Translations under genes and position numbers: made by a program
Notes under the pieces: model-generated
The model's input: only the letters and a program-made list of their open reading frames with translations
What the model was told of the DNA's origin: nothing
Databases searched by the model: none
Shown: piece by piece, positions 16,842 to 25,017 of the stretch
Layout of the letters: the number at the start of each line of letters is the position of its first letter
Position numbering within the stretch: the first letter of the stretch is position 1
Assembly (NCBI GenBank): GCA_964569385.1
Contig: CAZMUM010000018.1
Span: forward strand, 28,415-92,414
Origin: JAADHX01 sp964569385
Lineage (GTDB): Bacteria > Actinomycetota > Acidimicrobiia > Acidimicrobiales > Poriferisodalaceae
DNA length: 64,000 nucleotides
Direction: 5' to 3'

Positions 16842-18626
16842 TTAGTCATCAAGTTTCAGAGCGGCGACGAAGGCTTCCTGGGGGACTTCGACCCGGCCGA
16901 TGGACTTCATGCGCTTCTTGCCCTTCTTCTGGCGGTCGAGCAGCTTGCGTTTGCGGGATATGTCGCCGCCGTAACACTTGGCCAACACGTCTTTGCGCTT
17001 CGCTCGAACCGTTTCGCGGGCGATGATGCGCCCACCGATAGCGGCCTGAATGGGCACATCGAACAGTTGGCGGGGAATGAGCTCCTGAAGTTTCTCCGCC
17101 ATTCGCCTGCCATAGTCGTAGGCCTTGTCGTTGTGCACGATCATGCTGAACGCATCGACAGGCTGGGAGTTCAACAGCACGTCGACCTTCACCAGCTTCG
17201 AAACCTGATAACCAGACGCCTCGTAGTCGAGGCTGGCATATCCCTGCGTGCGGCTCTTGAGCTGATCGAAGAAGTCGGTGACGACCTCGGCCAGCGGGAT
17301 GTCGTAGACCAAGTCGACACGTTCGGGTGATAGGTACTCCATCTTGTGCAGCGAACCTCGGCGCTGCTGACACAGCTCCATGATTGGGCCCGTGTAATCA
17401 GTTGGCGACAACACGCTTATGCGAAGCATGGGCTCGGCGATCTCCTCGACATCACTCATGTCTGGGAGTTCACTTGGGTTGTCGATGACCAGCTGGTCGC
17501 CACCCTTGGTGGTGATGCGATACTCGACCGATGGCGCGGTGGCGATGAGGTTGAGGTCGTACTCGCGCTCAAGGCGCTCGCGCACAATCTCCATGTGGAG
17601 GAGCCCCAGAAACCCGGTACGGAATCCGAAACCAAGGGCGCCAGATGTCTCAGGCTCGAAGGTGATCGATGAGTCGTTGAGCTTTAGCTTCTCTAGCGAA
17701 TCACGCAGCGCAGGGTACTCATCGCCATCGACCGGATACAGACCGCAGAAGACCATCGGCTTTGGGTCGAGGTAGCCCGAGAGCGGATCGGTTGCACCAT
17801 TGGACGCGGTGGTGACCGTCTCGCCAGACTTGGCTTGGCCGACATCTTTGATGCTGGCGATGAGATACCCAACCTCACCAGGCCCGAGCACATCGACCTT
17901 CTCGATGTCTGGGGTGCGAACCCCGATTTCTTCGGCTTCATGGTTGACACCCACCTGCATGAAACGCAGCTTGGCCCGCGACTTCAGCTGACCTTCCATA
18001 ACTCGAAGAGACGACACCACACCGCGATACTGGTCGAAGTGAGAGTCGAAGATAAGGGCCTGAAGTGGTGCGTCAGGGTCGCCAACGGGAGCTGGAATGC
18101 CGTCGATGATGGCGTCGAGTAGCTCCAACACTCCTTCGCCGGTCTTGGCGCTGATGCGCAGAATCTCGTCGGCAGGGATCCCGAGGACCTGCTCGATCTC
18201 GCTGGCGTAGAGGTCGGGGTCGGCGGCCGGCAGGTCGATCTTGTTGAGGCAGGCCACGATCTCGAGATCGTTCTCGAGCGCCAGATAACAGTTGGCCAAC
18301 GTCTGGGCTTCGATGCCCTGGGCGGCGTCGACCACCAAAACAACGCCTTCGCACGCGGCTAGCGAACGGCTTACTTCATAACCAAAGTCGACGTGACCGG
18401 GAGTATCGATCAGGTGAAGGGTGTGACCCTTCCACCCAACTCGTACATTCTGGGCCTTGATGGTTATGCCCCGCTCGCGTTCGATATCCATCGAATCGAG
18501 ATACTGGGCGCGCATGTCCCGACTGCTAACGGCGCCGGTCAGCTCAAGGATGCGATCTGAGAGCGTCGACTTACCGTGATCGATGTGGGCGATGATTGAG
18601 AAGTTGCGGATTAACGAAAGTTCCAT
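16842..18626 (-). CDS. lepA: Elongation factor 4 LepA (594 aa)
   Basis: The GTPase domain starts RNFSIIAHIDHGKST (G1 motif, residues 13-21), followed by the RERGITIKAQ switch, DTPGHVDF and NKIDLPAA. The LepA-specific C-terminal end reads KKGKKRMKSIGRVEVPQEAF. It acts on the ribosome in back-translocation or assembly. The ATG at 18626 gives the family's normal length; the open frame continues upstream to 18737 without similarity. A TATCAT -10 box (18639-18644, minus) lies 12 bases upstream. It is divergent from rpsT. Confidence 0.97.
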   Translation of the reverse strand: MELSLIRNFSIIAHIDHGKSTLSDRILELTGAVSSRDMRAQYLDSMDIERERGITIKAQNVRVGWKGHTLHLIDTPGHVDFGYEVSRSLAACEGVVLVVDAAQGIEAQTLANCYLALENDLEIVACLNKIDLPAADPDLYASEIEQVLGIPADEILRISAKTGEGVLELLDAIIDGIPAPVGDPDAPLQALIFDSHFDQYRGVVSSLRVMEGQLKSRAKLRFMQVGVNHEAEEIGVRTPDIEKVDVLGPGEVGYLIASIKDVGQAKSGETVTTASNGATDPLSGYLDPKPMVFCGLYPVDGDEYPALRDSLEKLKLNDSSITFEPETSGALGFGFRTGFLGLLHMEIVRERLEREYDLNLIATAPSVEYRITTKGGDQLVIDNPSELPDMSDVEEIAEPMLRISVLSPTDYTGPIMELCQQRRGSLHKMEYLSPERVDLVYDIPLAEVVTDFFDQLKSRTQGYASLDYEASGYQVSKLVKVDVLLNSQPVDAFSMIVHNDKAYDYGRRMAEKLQELIPRQLFDVPIQAAIGGRIIARETVRAKRKDVLAKCYGGDISRKRKLLDRQKKGKKRMKSIGRVEVPQEAFVAALKLDD

Positions 18627-18638
18627 GGAAGAACATCC

Positions 18639-18644
18639 ATGATA
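18639..18644 (-). promoter_or_regulatory. -10 box of lepA
   Basis: TATCAT on the minus strand lies 12 bases before the lepA ATG, predicting a leader of about five bases. No good -35 box at the right spacing. Confidence 0.35.
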
Positions 18645-18666
18645 CTGGCGCAACTGTGAACCTCCG

Positions 18667-18695
18667 TTGCTAGTCGCGTCGCTACTCGGTAACGT
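18667..18695 (+). promoter_or_regulatory. rpsT promoter
   Basis: The -35 TTGCTA (18667-18672), a 17-base spacer and the -10 TAACGT (18690-18695) predict a transcript start near 18702 and a 5' leader of about 60 bases that includes the palindrome at 18715-18732. Confidence 0.45.
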
Positions 18696-18714
18696 TGTCG
18701 AGTCCGTGCCCAAA

Positions 18715-18732
18715 GCCAGTGGTACCACTGGC
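18715..18732. promoter_or_regulatory. 18-base perfect palindrome in the rpsT leader
   Basis: GCCAGTGGTACCACTGGC is a perfect palindrome between the predicted rpsT promoter and its start codon. As RNA it forms a 7-bp stem with a GUAC loop. It could be an operator or an S20-binding autoregulatory hairpin; both are inference. Confidence 0.5.
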
Positions 18733-18763
18733 AGCACATCCCTTACGACGTGAAGAGAATTTC

Positions 18764-19021
18764 GTGGCGAACATCAAGAGCCAAATCAAGCGCAACCGCC
18801 AGAACGAGGTTGCCCGCCTTCGTAACAAGGCAGTCAAGACCGAGCTAAAGACCCGCGAACGCAACCTGATGGCCGCCATCGAGAGCGGCGAGGGTGTTGA
18901 CGAGGCGTTCCGTATTGTTCAAAAGCGCATCGATATGGCCGCGGCCAAAGGCATCATGCACAAGAACAACGCGGCCAACAAGAAGGCTCGCCTCGCCAAG
19001 TTGGCGAACGCCGCTAGCTGA
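18764..19021 (+). CDS. rpsT: 30S ribosomal protein S20 (85 aa)
   Basis: This is a short, very basic helical protein with the S20 signature: ANIKSQIKRNRQNEVARLRNK at the N-terminus and GIMHKNNAANKKARL at the C-terminus. The GTG at 18764 sits behind an AAGAGAA ribosome-binding site; the longer open frame from 18695 is leader. S20 binds helix 44 and the 5' domain of 16S rRNA. Divergence from lepA is a common arrangement. Confidence 0.95.
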   Translation: MANIKSQIKRNRQNEVARLRNKAVKTELKTRERNLMAAIESGEGVDEAFRIVQKRIDMAAAKGIMHKNNAANKKARLAKLANAAS

Positions 19022-19063
19022 GCCACCAAATAGGTCCGACAGCCGTTACTACGCGCTCGTTCT

Positions 19064-20050
19064 TCAGCGTCGGCGTCGACCCGCGGTCTGAGCTAGCCGC
19101 GCCACTACGATCTCGAGCACGGTGCGATTCGTTAGAGCGGTACGGCCCTTCATGTCGAGATCGGCGGATGCTAGGAGATGAACTGCGGCCCTGATGGGTT
19201 CGCTTCCAAGTTTGCGGCACTGGGTCAGTGCCTTTTTGGCCGGGTAGGTCGATCCCTTCATTCCGAGCAGGGCCGCAGCCGCCTTTTCGTCGCGTGCGCC
19301 CGAGCCATCGAGCATAAGCAGACGTTCGAAGTGGCGATTAAGGGTAGCCATGATCTGGAGGGGGTGCATCGCTCCGGCGTCGAGCATGCGGGCCAGTACC
19401 GTCAGAGCCGTAGAAATATCGCCCTTGTCGACGGCGTCGGTGAGGTCCCACGTTGGAACAGAACCAGCCTCTCCCAAGAAGGGCGCCACCTTGTCTGGGC
19501 CCAACCGCTGCTCGGGCCCAAAGGCCGATTCGAGGGTGTTCAGAAGACCGCCAAGGCGCCCCATGTCTTCGCCAAGGTGCTCGGCGATCAATCGCTTGGC
19601 CGCCGGTTCAAGTGCGACGGGGGAATCTGCGAGACGATCATCGAGCCAGTCTTTGCGAGCCCTGGCCTGACCGGGTGCCCTCGTCGACTTCGAAACACCC
19701 TTCGCCGACTTGATAGCGTCGGCCAACTTCTTGGGGACCCGGCCCGATTTCCACTCGACGACAATCGTCGACGATTCGAGGGGGGAACCCAGATAGTTCA
19801 CTAGCGGATCGAGGTCGCGGGCGTTGAATCGGTCGAAGGACCGAGCCACAACGATCCGACGATCGGTCAGAAACGGGATCGTGTGAGCGCCACCGACGAC
19901 CTGTTCGACGGTGTAGTCGTCGCCAATGAGTTCGTCGACCAGCAAACTACGGTCGCCATCGCCAACCAACTCGGTGACCAAGGTGGTGAGGCCTTCAGAC
20001 AACAGTGCGGGGTCGTCACCACTCAGTAGGTAGATCGGTGCGCTAACCAT
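19064..20050 (-). CDS. holA: DNA polymerase III delta subunit (328 aa)
   Basis: This is a HolA-type clamp-loader subunit: N-terminal IYLLSGDDPALLSEGL, a degenerate AAA+ core, and the C-terminal collar with the conserved PLQIMATLNRHFERLLML block. It opens the beta clamp for loading onto DNA. The ATG at 20050 was chosen for homology; the frame is open ten codons further. Location beside comEC/comEA and rpsT is the usual one. A TATCGT box eight bases upstream may be its -10. Confidence 0.92.
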   Translation of the reverse strand: MVSAPIYLLSGDDPALLSEGLTTLVTELVGDGDRSLLVDELIGDDYTVEQVVGGAHTIPFLTDRRIVVARSFDRFNARDLDPLVNYLGSPLESSTIVVEWKSGRVPKKLADAIKSAKGVSKSTRAPGQARARKDWLDDRLADSPVALEPAAKRLIAEHLGEDMGRLGGLLNTLESAFGPEQRLGPDKVAPFLGEAGSVPTWDLTDAVDKGDISTALTVLARMLDAGAMHPLQIMATLNRHFERLLMLDGSGARDEKAAAALLGMKGSTYPAKKALTQCRKLGSEPIRAAVHLLASADLDMKGRTALTNRTVLEIVVARLAQTAGRRRR

Positions 20051-20106
20051 TGCGGCGCACGATAGTGGCCCCAACCGCACTCCTCGCTACTTCGCGAGAC
20101 GAGCCG

Positions 20107-20112
20107 TACCGT
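20107..20112 (+). promoter_or_regulatory. -10 box of the FolP-like gene, predicted leaderless
   Basis: TACCGT ends six bases before the ATG at 20119. No clear -35 box. Confidence 0.4.
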
Positions 20113-20118
20113 AACCCA

Positions 20119-20874
20119 ATGCAGATTTACGGAGTGGTGAACGTTTCGCCTGATTCATTGGCTGATTTCACGATCGGAACAACTCCAGACGAGGCGGTTG
20201 AGGTTGCCAGGCGCCACATCGAAGACGGTGCCGACTTCATCGACATAGGCGGCCAGGCCAGCCACGGCGACGCGGCACTGGTGAGCCCCAACCAGGAGTG
20301 GTCGATTCTGGAAGCACCCCTGTGCGCCGTCGTCGAGCTCGGTATCGATGTTTCGGTCGATACTTGGCAAGTCGAAACCGCACGCCGCGCTTTCGACGCT
20401 GGAGCCGCCGTTCTGAACGCCGCCGACGCACTTCAAGCCCCTGGAATGATCGAGTTGGCGGCCGAACGGGAGTGCACCGTCGTGCTGCCATTCATGCTCG
20501 GGCCCGACCCACGTCACCTCAAACATGTTGAAGGCGATCCAGTTGGTGTGATGGTCGATTGGTTCGCAGAACAGCTCAAGAAGGCAACCAAGTACGGAAT
20601 CCGCGATCGTTTGCTGTTGGATCCAGGCACCGGGTTTGCTCCCGCCCACTGGGATTGGAGCGAACGTCGCGAGTATCAGAAAGCGATCTATACGAACCTG
20701 AATCGACTTCGGGTTTTCGACCTCCCGCTGTACATACCTGTGCCTTGGAAACAAACTTCGGACCGGCTTGAACTACTGGACATCGTTTTGGCCCATAACC
20801 CCGAATACGTCAGAGCGCACATCCCGGCTCAAGTCATCGAGCGTCACCGGCAGGTGACCGGTCGGCCTCGCTAA
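20119..20874 (+). CDS. Divergent dihydropteroate synthase-like protein (251 aa)
   Basis: This is a TIM-barrel protein of the pterin-binding (FolP) family: IYGVVNVSPDSLAD, FIDIGGQAS, SVDTWQVETARRAFDAGA and LLLDPGTGF are recognisable. Differences from authentic FolP are clear. The GESTRPG loop is replaced by GGQASHGDA, the HMRG block by LPFMLGPDP, and the SRKSF block by PVPWKQTS. It resembles the actinobacterial FolP2-type paralogues that do not make dihydropteroate. The reaction is unknown. Its 3' end overlaps the convergent comEC gene by 41 bases. Confidence 0.7.
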   Translation: MQIYGVVNVSPDSLADFTIGTTPDEAVEVARRHIEDGADFIDIGGQASHGDAALVSPNQEWSILEAPLCAVVELGIDVSVDTWQVETARRAFDAGAAVLNAADALQAPGMIELAAERECTVVLPFMLGPDPRHLKHVEGDPVGVMVDWFAEQLKKATKYGIRDRLLLDPGTGFAPAHWDWSERREYQKAIYTNLNRLRVFDLPLYIPVPWKQTSDRLELLDIVLAHNPEYVRAHIPAQVIERHRQVTGRPR

Positions 20875-22333
20875 CGGAACCGTCACGATCGTCCCGCCGT
20901 TGAGCAGCGACCAGCAACAGACAGATTGACAAGCCGCCGACCCAGGCCAGCCATCCGGCCCTCGGTAGTGACCAACTCGATGCGGTGTGAGCGACCCATG
21001 CCACCCAGTTGGTCAACAGTTTGGTCGGGATATGCAAAACGGCAGCCAAACGCGGCGAAACAAAGCCACCAGCGACCCCCGCCGCGAGGCCCCAGACCAT
21101 CAGCGGAGCCGTCGCCAGACCGGCGGCGAGGTTAGCCGGCAGTGAAGCAATCGGGAGCGGACCAAACGTTGTCAACTGCACCGGAGCAACACCCATCTGG
21201 GCCGCGATGGTGACCGCGGCGGCTCGTCGGAGCAATCGCGGGCCCCGCATCGCTCGCTCGATTGGTCTGGCAAACAGCACGATGCCGACTGTTGCTGCCA
21301 CGGAGAGGCGGAAGCCGACCGACCAGACGAGCATCGGATCGACAAGTACAAGCATCGTTACAGCCACACCCAGCACCTGAAACTGGGGGCGGCTGTGTCT
21401 GTCTGGCGAAACTGTGAGCGCAGTTCCTGCGGTGGCAATGGCGCGCATCACCGACGGCTCCCAACGGGTCAGTGTTCCGAACCAGACCAGCACTGCGACC
21501 AAGACCAACCAGCGGCTCGTGCGCCCAAGTCGCGACACGACAGGAGCAATCAGGCCCAACACGAACACGACGTTTTGCCCCGAGACTGCGGTTAAGTGGG
21601 ACAGCCCGGCGGCGCGAAACTCTTCGACCACCGGAAACGGCAGGTCGCGATCGTCGCCCACGATGAACCCCAGAAACAATGCTCGCTGTGTCTCGCTAAG
21701 AGAACCGGCACCGGCCATGAGGTGACGCCGAAACTGGTTTGCTGACTGCGTTAGACCTCCAGCCTCATCGCGACCCCACGCCCAGTCGACGGTGAGGCGA
21801 CCGACGACGTGACGGGGCCGATGCCCGATCCACGGCCGCGCAAAGGGCTCGACGCGACCGCGCACGTGGATTGATTCGCCTGACAACATGCGCTCAACTG
21901 CTCCTCGAGACGGTCCGAAGAACCACGCCTCGTACCTCGCGCCGTTGAGGCGGACGTCGACTACCTGACCAGAACCTCGAGCCTCAGGGTCGGCCACAAG
22001 GTCGACTATGGCATCGACATTGAGGCTCTCTGGTGGACGGAGACCCGAGAGCGATGAACTGGCCAACGCGGTGGCTGCCATGAACAAGGCCACAATCAGG
22101 GTCGCGATCGCACCTCGCCTCATCCAGGCGCCCGAGCTGGCTGTTCGAGATGTCGGCGAGAACACAACGAAACACCCTGCCGTCGAACCAAGGCCGACCG
22201 CTACTAGTAGCGCCAAAGAGGAGATCGGCCATGACACGGCCGCGCCGGCGATGGCCGCACCAGCACACGCGACTGCCTGCCATGCGCTAAGCCCTCGCCC
22301 GGACTGGCTAACCAACGGCCCATTGGCTGACAT
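20834..22333 (-). CDS. comEC: ComEC/Rec2 DNA-uptake channel, competence domain (499 aa)
   Basis: The ComEC domain is present: an N-terminal hydrophobic pair, an OB-like DUF4131 region (about 95-160), then the channel core with SHLTAVSGQNVVFVLG and ITIAAQMGVAPVQLTTFGPLP, and about ten helices in all. ComEC moves single-stranded DNA across the membrane. The protein stops at residue 499, without the C-terminal metallo-beta-lactamase domain of longer ComEC proteins; the DNA beyond is the opposite-strand FolP-like gene. It sits seven bases after comEA. Confidence 0.9.
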   Translation of the reverse strand: MSANGPLVSQSGRGLSAWQAVACAGAAIAGAAVSWPISSLALLVAVGLGSTAGCFVVFSPTSRTASSGAWMRRGAIATLIVALFMAATALASSSLSGLRPPESLNVDAIVDLVADPEARGSGQVVDVRLNGARYEAWFFGPSRGAVERMLSGESIHVRGRVEPFARPWIGHRPRHVVGRLTVDWAWGRDEAGGLTQSANQFRRHLMAGAGSLSETQRALFLGFIVGDDRDLPFPVVEEFRAAGLSHLTAVSGQNVVFVLGLIAPVVSRLGRTSRWLVLVAVLVWFGTLTRWEPSVMRAIATAGTALTVSPDRHSRPQFQVLGVAVTMLVLVDPMLVWSVGFRLSVAATVGIVLFARPIERAMRGPRLLRRAAAVTIAAQMGVAPVQLTTFGPLPIASLPANLAAGLATAPLMVWGLAAGVAGGFVSPRLAAVLHIPTKLLTNWVAWVAHTASSWSLPRAGWLAWVGGLSICLLLVAAQRRDDRDGSVSEADRSPAGDAR

Positions 22334-22339
22334 CGGTTG

Positions 22340-23023
22340 CTAACGAGCTTCGGCATCGGCTCGGAGCCGAAGCACGGTAGCGGGGCCTATTCCGCTAACC
22401 CTCGTCAGGTCGTCGACCGACGCAAAGGCCCCCAGGCGATCTCGATCGTCGATGATGGCCGCGGCCAATGATGGCCCGATACCGGGTAACGCCTCCAGAT
22501 CGGCAAGGTTGGCACGGTTGATATCGACCATCGCGGTCGCCTCGGTAGAACCAGCTATCGAGACAGCGTCAGGAAGGTCGTCCTCGCCGACAGCAGGCAG
22601 ATGGATGCGGTCACCGTCGAGCACGACTGCCGCGAGATTCATGCGCTCGAGGTCGGCGGCGGGCAATGAACCGCCGGCTCGGTCGACGAGATCGATCACC
22701 CTCGCACCCGGCGCCAGTCGATACACACCTGGCGTGACAACCTGGCCAGAAAGGTGCACCACCACCTCTGGTGTGGTGAGACTAACTGGAGGGCTTGAGA
22801 CGAACGGCAGACGGTCTTCGGCGGCTACCTCGGCCTCGAACAGCGACCACATAGCCAAAATCGTCACCGCTATTGCTATTGCGGCCACACCGACGAATGC
22901 AGGCAACCATGGCGGTCTAGCCAGAAAGACATCGCGAATTCGGTCGATGATTGGCACCGACTTCGACGATAGGAGCGGCAGCTCCGCAGCATCGGGGGCA
23001 CCAATTGGGTTCGGGGCCGACAT
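22340..23023 (-). CDS. comEA: ComEA-like DNA-binding protein (227 aa)
   Basis: One transmembrane helix (about 38-62), an SLBB-like beta-grasp domain (VVHLSGQVVTPGVYRLAPGARV) and a C-terminal double helix-hairpin-helix (VDINRANLADLEALPGIGPSLAAAII to RVSGIGPATV) match ComEA, the periplasmic DNA receptor of transformation. The ATG follows an AGGA site. It is encoded directly upstream of comEC, so the pair supports natural competence or DNA scavenging. Confidence 0.93.
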   Translation of the reverse strand: MSAPNPIGAPDAAELPLLSSKSVPIIDRIRDVFLARPPWLPAFVGVAAIAIAVTILAMWSLFEAEVAAEDRLPFVSSPPVSLTTPEVVVHLSGQVVTPGVYRLAPGARVIDLVDRAGGSLPAADLERMNLAAVVLDGDRIHLPAVGEDDLPDAVSIAGSTEATAMVDINRANLADLEALPGIGPSLAAAIIDDRDRLGAFASVDDLTRVSGIGPATVLRLRADAEAR

Positions 23024-23108
23024 GTGTGGTCCTGACGTTGAAGTGTCGTCAGGGGAAGTGGAGTCGACCCTACCGGGACCGTGTGACGCTTACAAAGCTG
23101 GCGCCGGT

Positions 23109-23828
23109 TTAGAACAGTGTTGAGGTGAGTCGGCGACGCCAGTCGGCCGTAGCAGGGTTGGCCGCGCCCATCACCTCGAGTAAATCGACGAATTCTTGGC
23201 GAGCGTCGTCGTCGCCCTTCACGATCGGCAGCAATTCGTTGAGCCTGGCCTCGTGTACTGCCGCCGCGGCCTCTGCACCCTCGGCGCCCGTACGGGCCAG
23301 GGCCGAAAGGTGTCGCGTCTCTGGTGTCTCGGCTATGCGCGACATGATGTCGAGGGCCTCGCTGTGACGACCCTCATCGACGTAAAGCTGAGCTAGGGCC
23401 ACCACAGCAACAACGTGGCCGGGATCGGCTGTGAGCACCTGAAGTAGCGAGCCTTCGTCGCCGGCATCGAGGAGAGCATCGACGGCCATCTCGGCTTCGG
23501 ACGGTAAAAGCTTGTTGACAAACTCTTGTACCACTGGCTCGCCTTGGGCCCCGGTGAAGCTGTCGACGACTTGGCCATCCTTGATCGCCACGACCATAGG
23601 AATCGATTGCACCTGGAACGCTTGAGAAAGGCCAGGGTTCGCGTCGACGTCGACCTTGACTCCCACCACCTTGCCGCCCGTTGCGTCGATGACCTTGTCG
23701 AGAATCGGGCCGAGCGATTTGCATGGGCCACACCACTCGGCCCATAGGTCGACAACGACCGGGGTCTCGTGCGACTTCTCGATTACGTTGACTTCGAAGT
23801 CCTGATCGGTGACTTCAATCATCGGCAT
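23109..23828 (-). CDS. Thioredoxin-TPR protein, CnoX/YbbN-like (239 aa)
   Basis: The thioredoxin domain (1-108) keeps the active site W32-C33-G-P-C36, unlike E. coli CnoX, so it may be redox active. It is followed by about 120 residues of TPR-like helices (AEMAVDALLDAGDEGSLLQV onward). This architecture belongs to chaperone-redoxin proteins that protect clients during oxidative stress. GGAG lies six bases before the ATG. It is divergent from the PAC2 gene with 63 bases between them. Confidence 0.85.
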   Translation of the reverse strand: MPMIEVTDQDFEVNVIEKSHETPVVVDLWAEWCGPCKSLGPILDKVIDATGGKVVGVKVDVDANPGLSQAFQVQSIPMVVAIKDGQVVDSFTGAQGEPVVQEFVNKLLPSEAEMAVDALLDAGDEGSLLQVLTADPGHVVAVVALAQLYVDEGRHSEALDIMSRIAETPETRHLSALARTGAEGAEAAAAVHEARLNELLPIVKGDDDARQEFVDLLEVMGAANPATADWRRRLTSTLF

Positions 23829-23891
23829 GGTTCACTCCGGACCAGTTGACGTCCACACCACCGTATCGTTGAGCATTGGAGGTCAGTCGCT

Positions 23892-24737
23892 GTGTACACC
23901 GTGTTAGCTGAGATAGATCTGAAATCGCCAGTGCTTTTGATGCAGATGCGAGGCTGGATCGACGCTGGGTCAGCTGCCGCGATGGCTATGGATGCCATGG
24001 TTGGCCAATTCGAGCTACAGCCAGTCGCATCCTTCGACGACGATGCAGTCATCGACTACCGAAGCCGTCGACCCACCATGCACCTCGACGACGGACTGCT
24101 CGCCAATCTCGACTGGCCAACGATCGACCTCACCGGAGGCAAGGCCGGCCACCGCGATGTACTGGTACTGCGTGGCGCTGAGCCCGATCGACACTGGCGT
24201 TCATTCTCAACTGCTGTTGTCGACCTCGCCGAAAGGTTCGACGTCAGGCGCATCATTGGTGTCGGCGCCTATCCCGCTCCTACGCCCCACACTCGCAAAA
24301 CATCGGTGGTGTGCACGGCCTCAACCCGCGAGCTTGCCGACGCCATCGGTCACAACCAGACCCGCATGGAGGTGCCGGCCGGAGTGCAGGCTGCCATTGA
24401 GGTCGAGGCGGCCAGCCGCAACATCGAGGCCGCCACAATTTGGGCTCCTGTCCCCCACTACGTCGCCACCATGGACTATCCAGAAGCAGCGGCTGCGCTA
24501 GTCGAAGCTGTCGCCGAGCACGGCGGCCTCGAACTGGACTCGTCGACCCTTCGCGATGCCGCTGATAACACTCGCCAACGTATCGACCAGCTCATCGATG
24601 GCAATCCCGAACACATCGACATGCTCAAAGCCATGGAGACTCGGGCCGACGAAATGGCCGAAGTACGCGACTTCGCGGTGCCCAACGCCGACGAGTTAGC
24701 TCGCCAGATCGAGGAGTTCCTCCGCAGCGAGGACTAA
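23892..24737 (+). CDS. PAC2-family protein (281 aa)
   Basis: The protein matches the actinobacterial PAC2 (proteasome assembly chaperone 2-like) family: LLMQMRGWIDAGSAAAMAMDAM near the N-terminus, PTPHTRKTSVV in the middle, and a long acidic helical C-terminus. It is soluble. A GGAGG site lies nine bases before the GTG start. The family is conserved in Actinobacteria but its biochemical role is unknown. No proteasome genes are in the window. Confidence 0.85.
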   Translation: MYTVLAEIDLKSPVLLMQMRGWIDAGSAAAMAMDAMVGQFELQPVASFDDDAVIDYRSRRPTMHLDDGLLANLDWPTIDLTGGKAGHRDVLVLRGAEPDRHWRSFSTAVVDLAERFDVRRIIGVGAYPAPTPHTRKTSVVCTASTRELADAIGHNQTRMEVPAGVQAAIEVEAASRNIEAATIWAPVPHYVATMDYPEAAAALVEAVAEHGGLELDSSTLRDAADNTRQRIDQLIDGNPEHIDMLKAMETRADEMAEVRDFAVPNADELARQIEEFLRSED

Positions 24738-24864
24738 CCGGTCGCGATTGGTGCCAAAGCCGGGTAACACCGGAAGACAAGACGGCGGGAATCGCTGGGA
24801 TCCACGTCGCAACCGGCAACACGCGGTGGTATCGTCGTCGGTCCTGCGGGTAACCGCAAGACAC

Positions 24865-24938
24865 GGGGCTGTAGCTCAGCTGGCTAGAGCACCTGCATGG
24901 CATGCAGGGGGTCGTGGGTTCGAGTCCCATCAGCTCCA
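24865..24938 (+). tRNA. tRNA-Ala (anticodon GGC)
   Basis: A full cloverleaf is visible. The acceptor stem GGGGCTG pairs with CAGCTCC, the D-stem is GCTC/GAGC, the anticodon stem is CCTGC/GCAGG around loop ATGGCAT (anticodon GGC), and the T-arm is GTGGG-TTCGAGT-CCCAT. The discriminator base is A and no CCA is encoded. It reads GCC/GCU alanine codons. A TATCGT at 24830-24835 may be its -10 box. Confidence 0.97.
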
Positions 24939-24945
24939 CAACTTC

Positions 24946-24994
24946 GAAATTGATGAATCTGGCCACATGCTGTGTTGCTAGGTTCATCAATTTC
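24946..24994. repeat. Inverted repeat after tRNA-Ala (15-bp stem)
   Basis: GAAATTGATGAATCT (24946-24960) pairs with AGGTTCATCAATTTC (24980-24994) over 15 bp with one G-U, around a 19-base loop. It begins eight bases after the tRNA and ends 23 bases before the lipoprotein ATG. It is AT-rich and lacks a U-tract; a tRNA terminator or processing signal is likeliest. Confidence 0.6.
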
Positions 24995-25017
24995 GGTGGT
25001 TGATCGTGGGTGATCCA

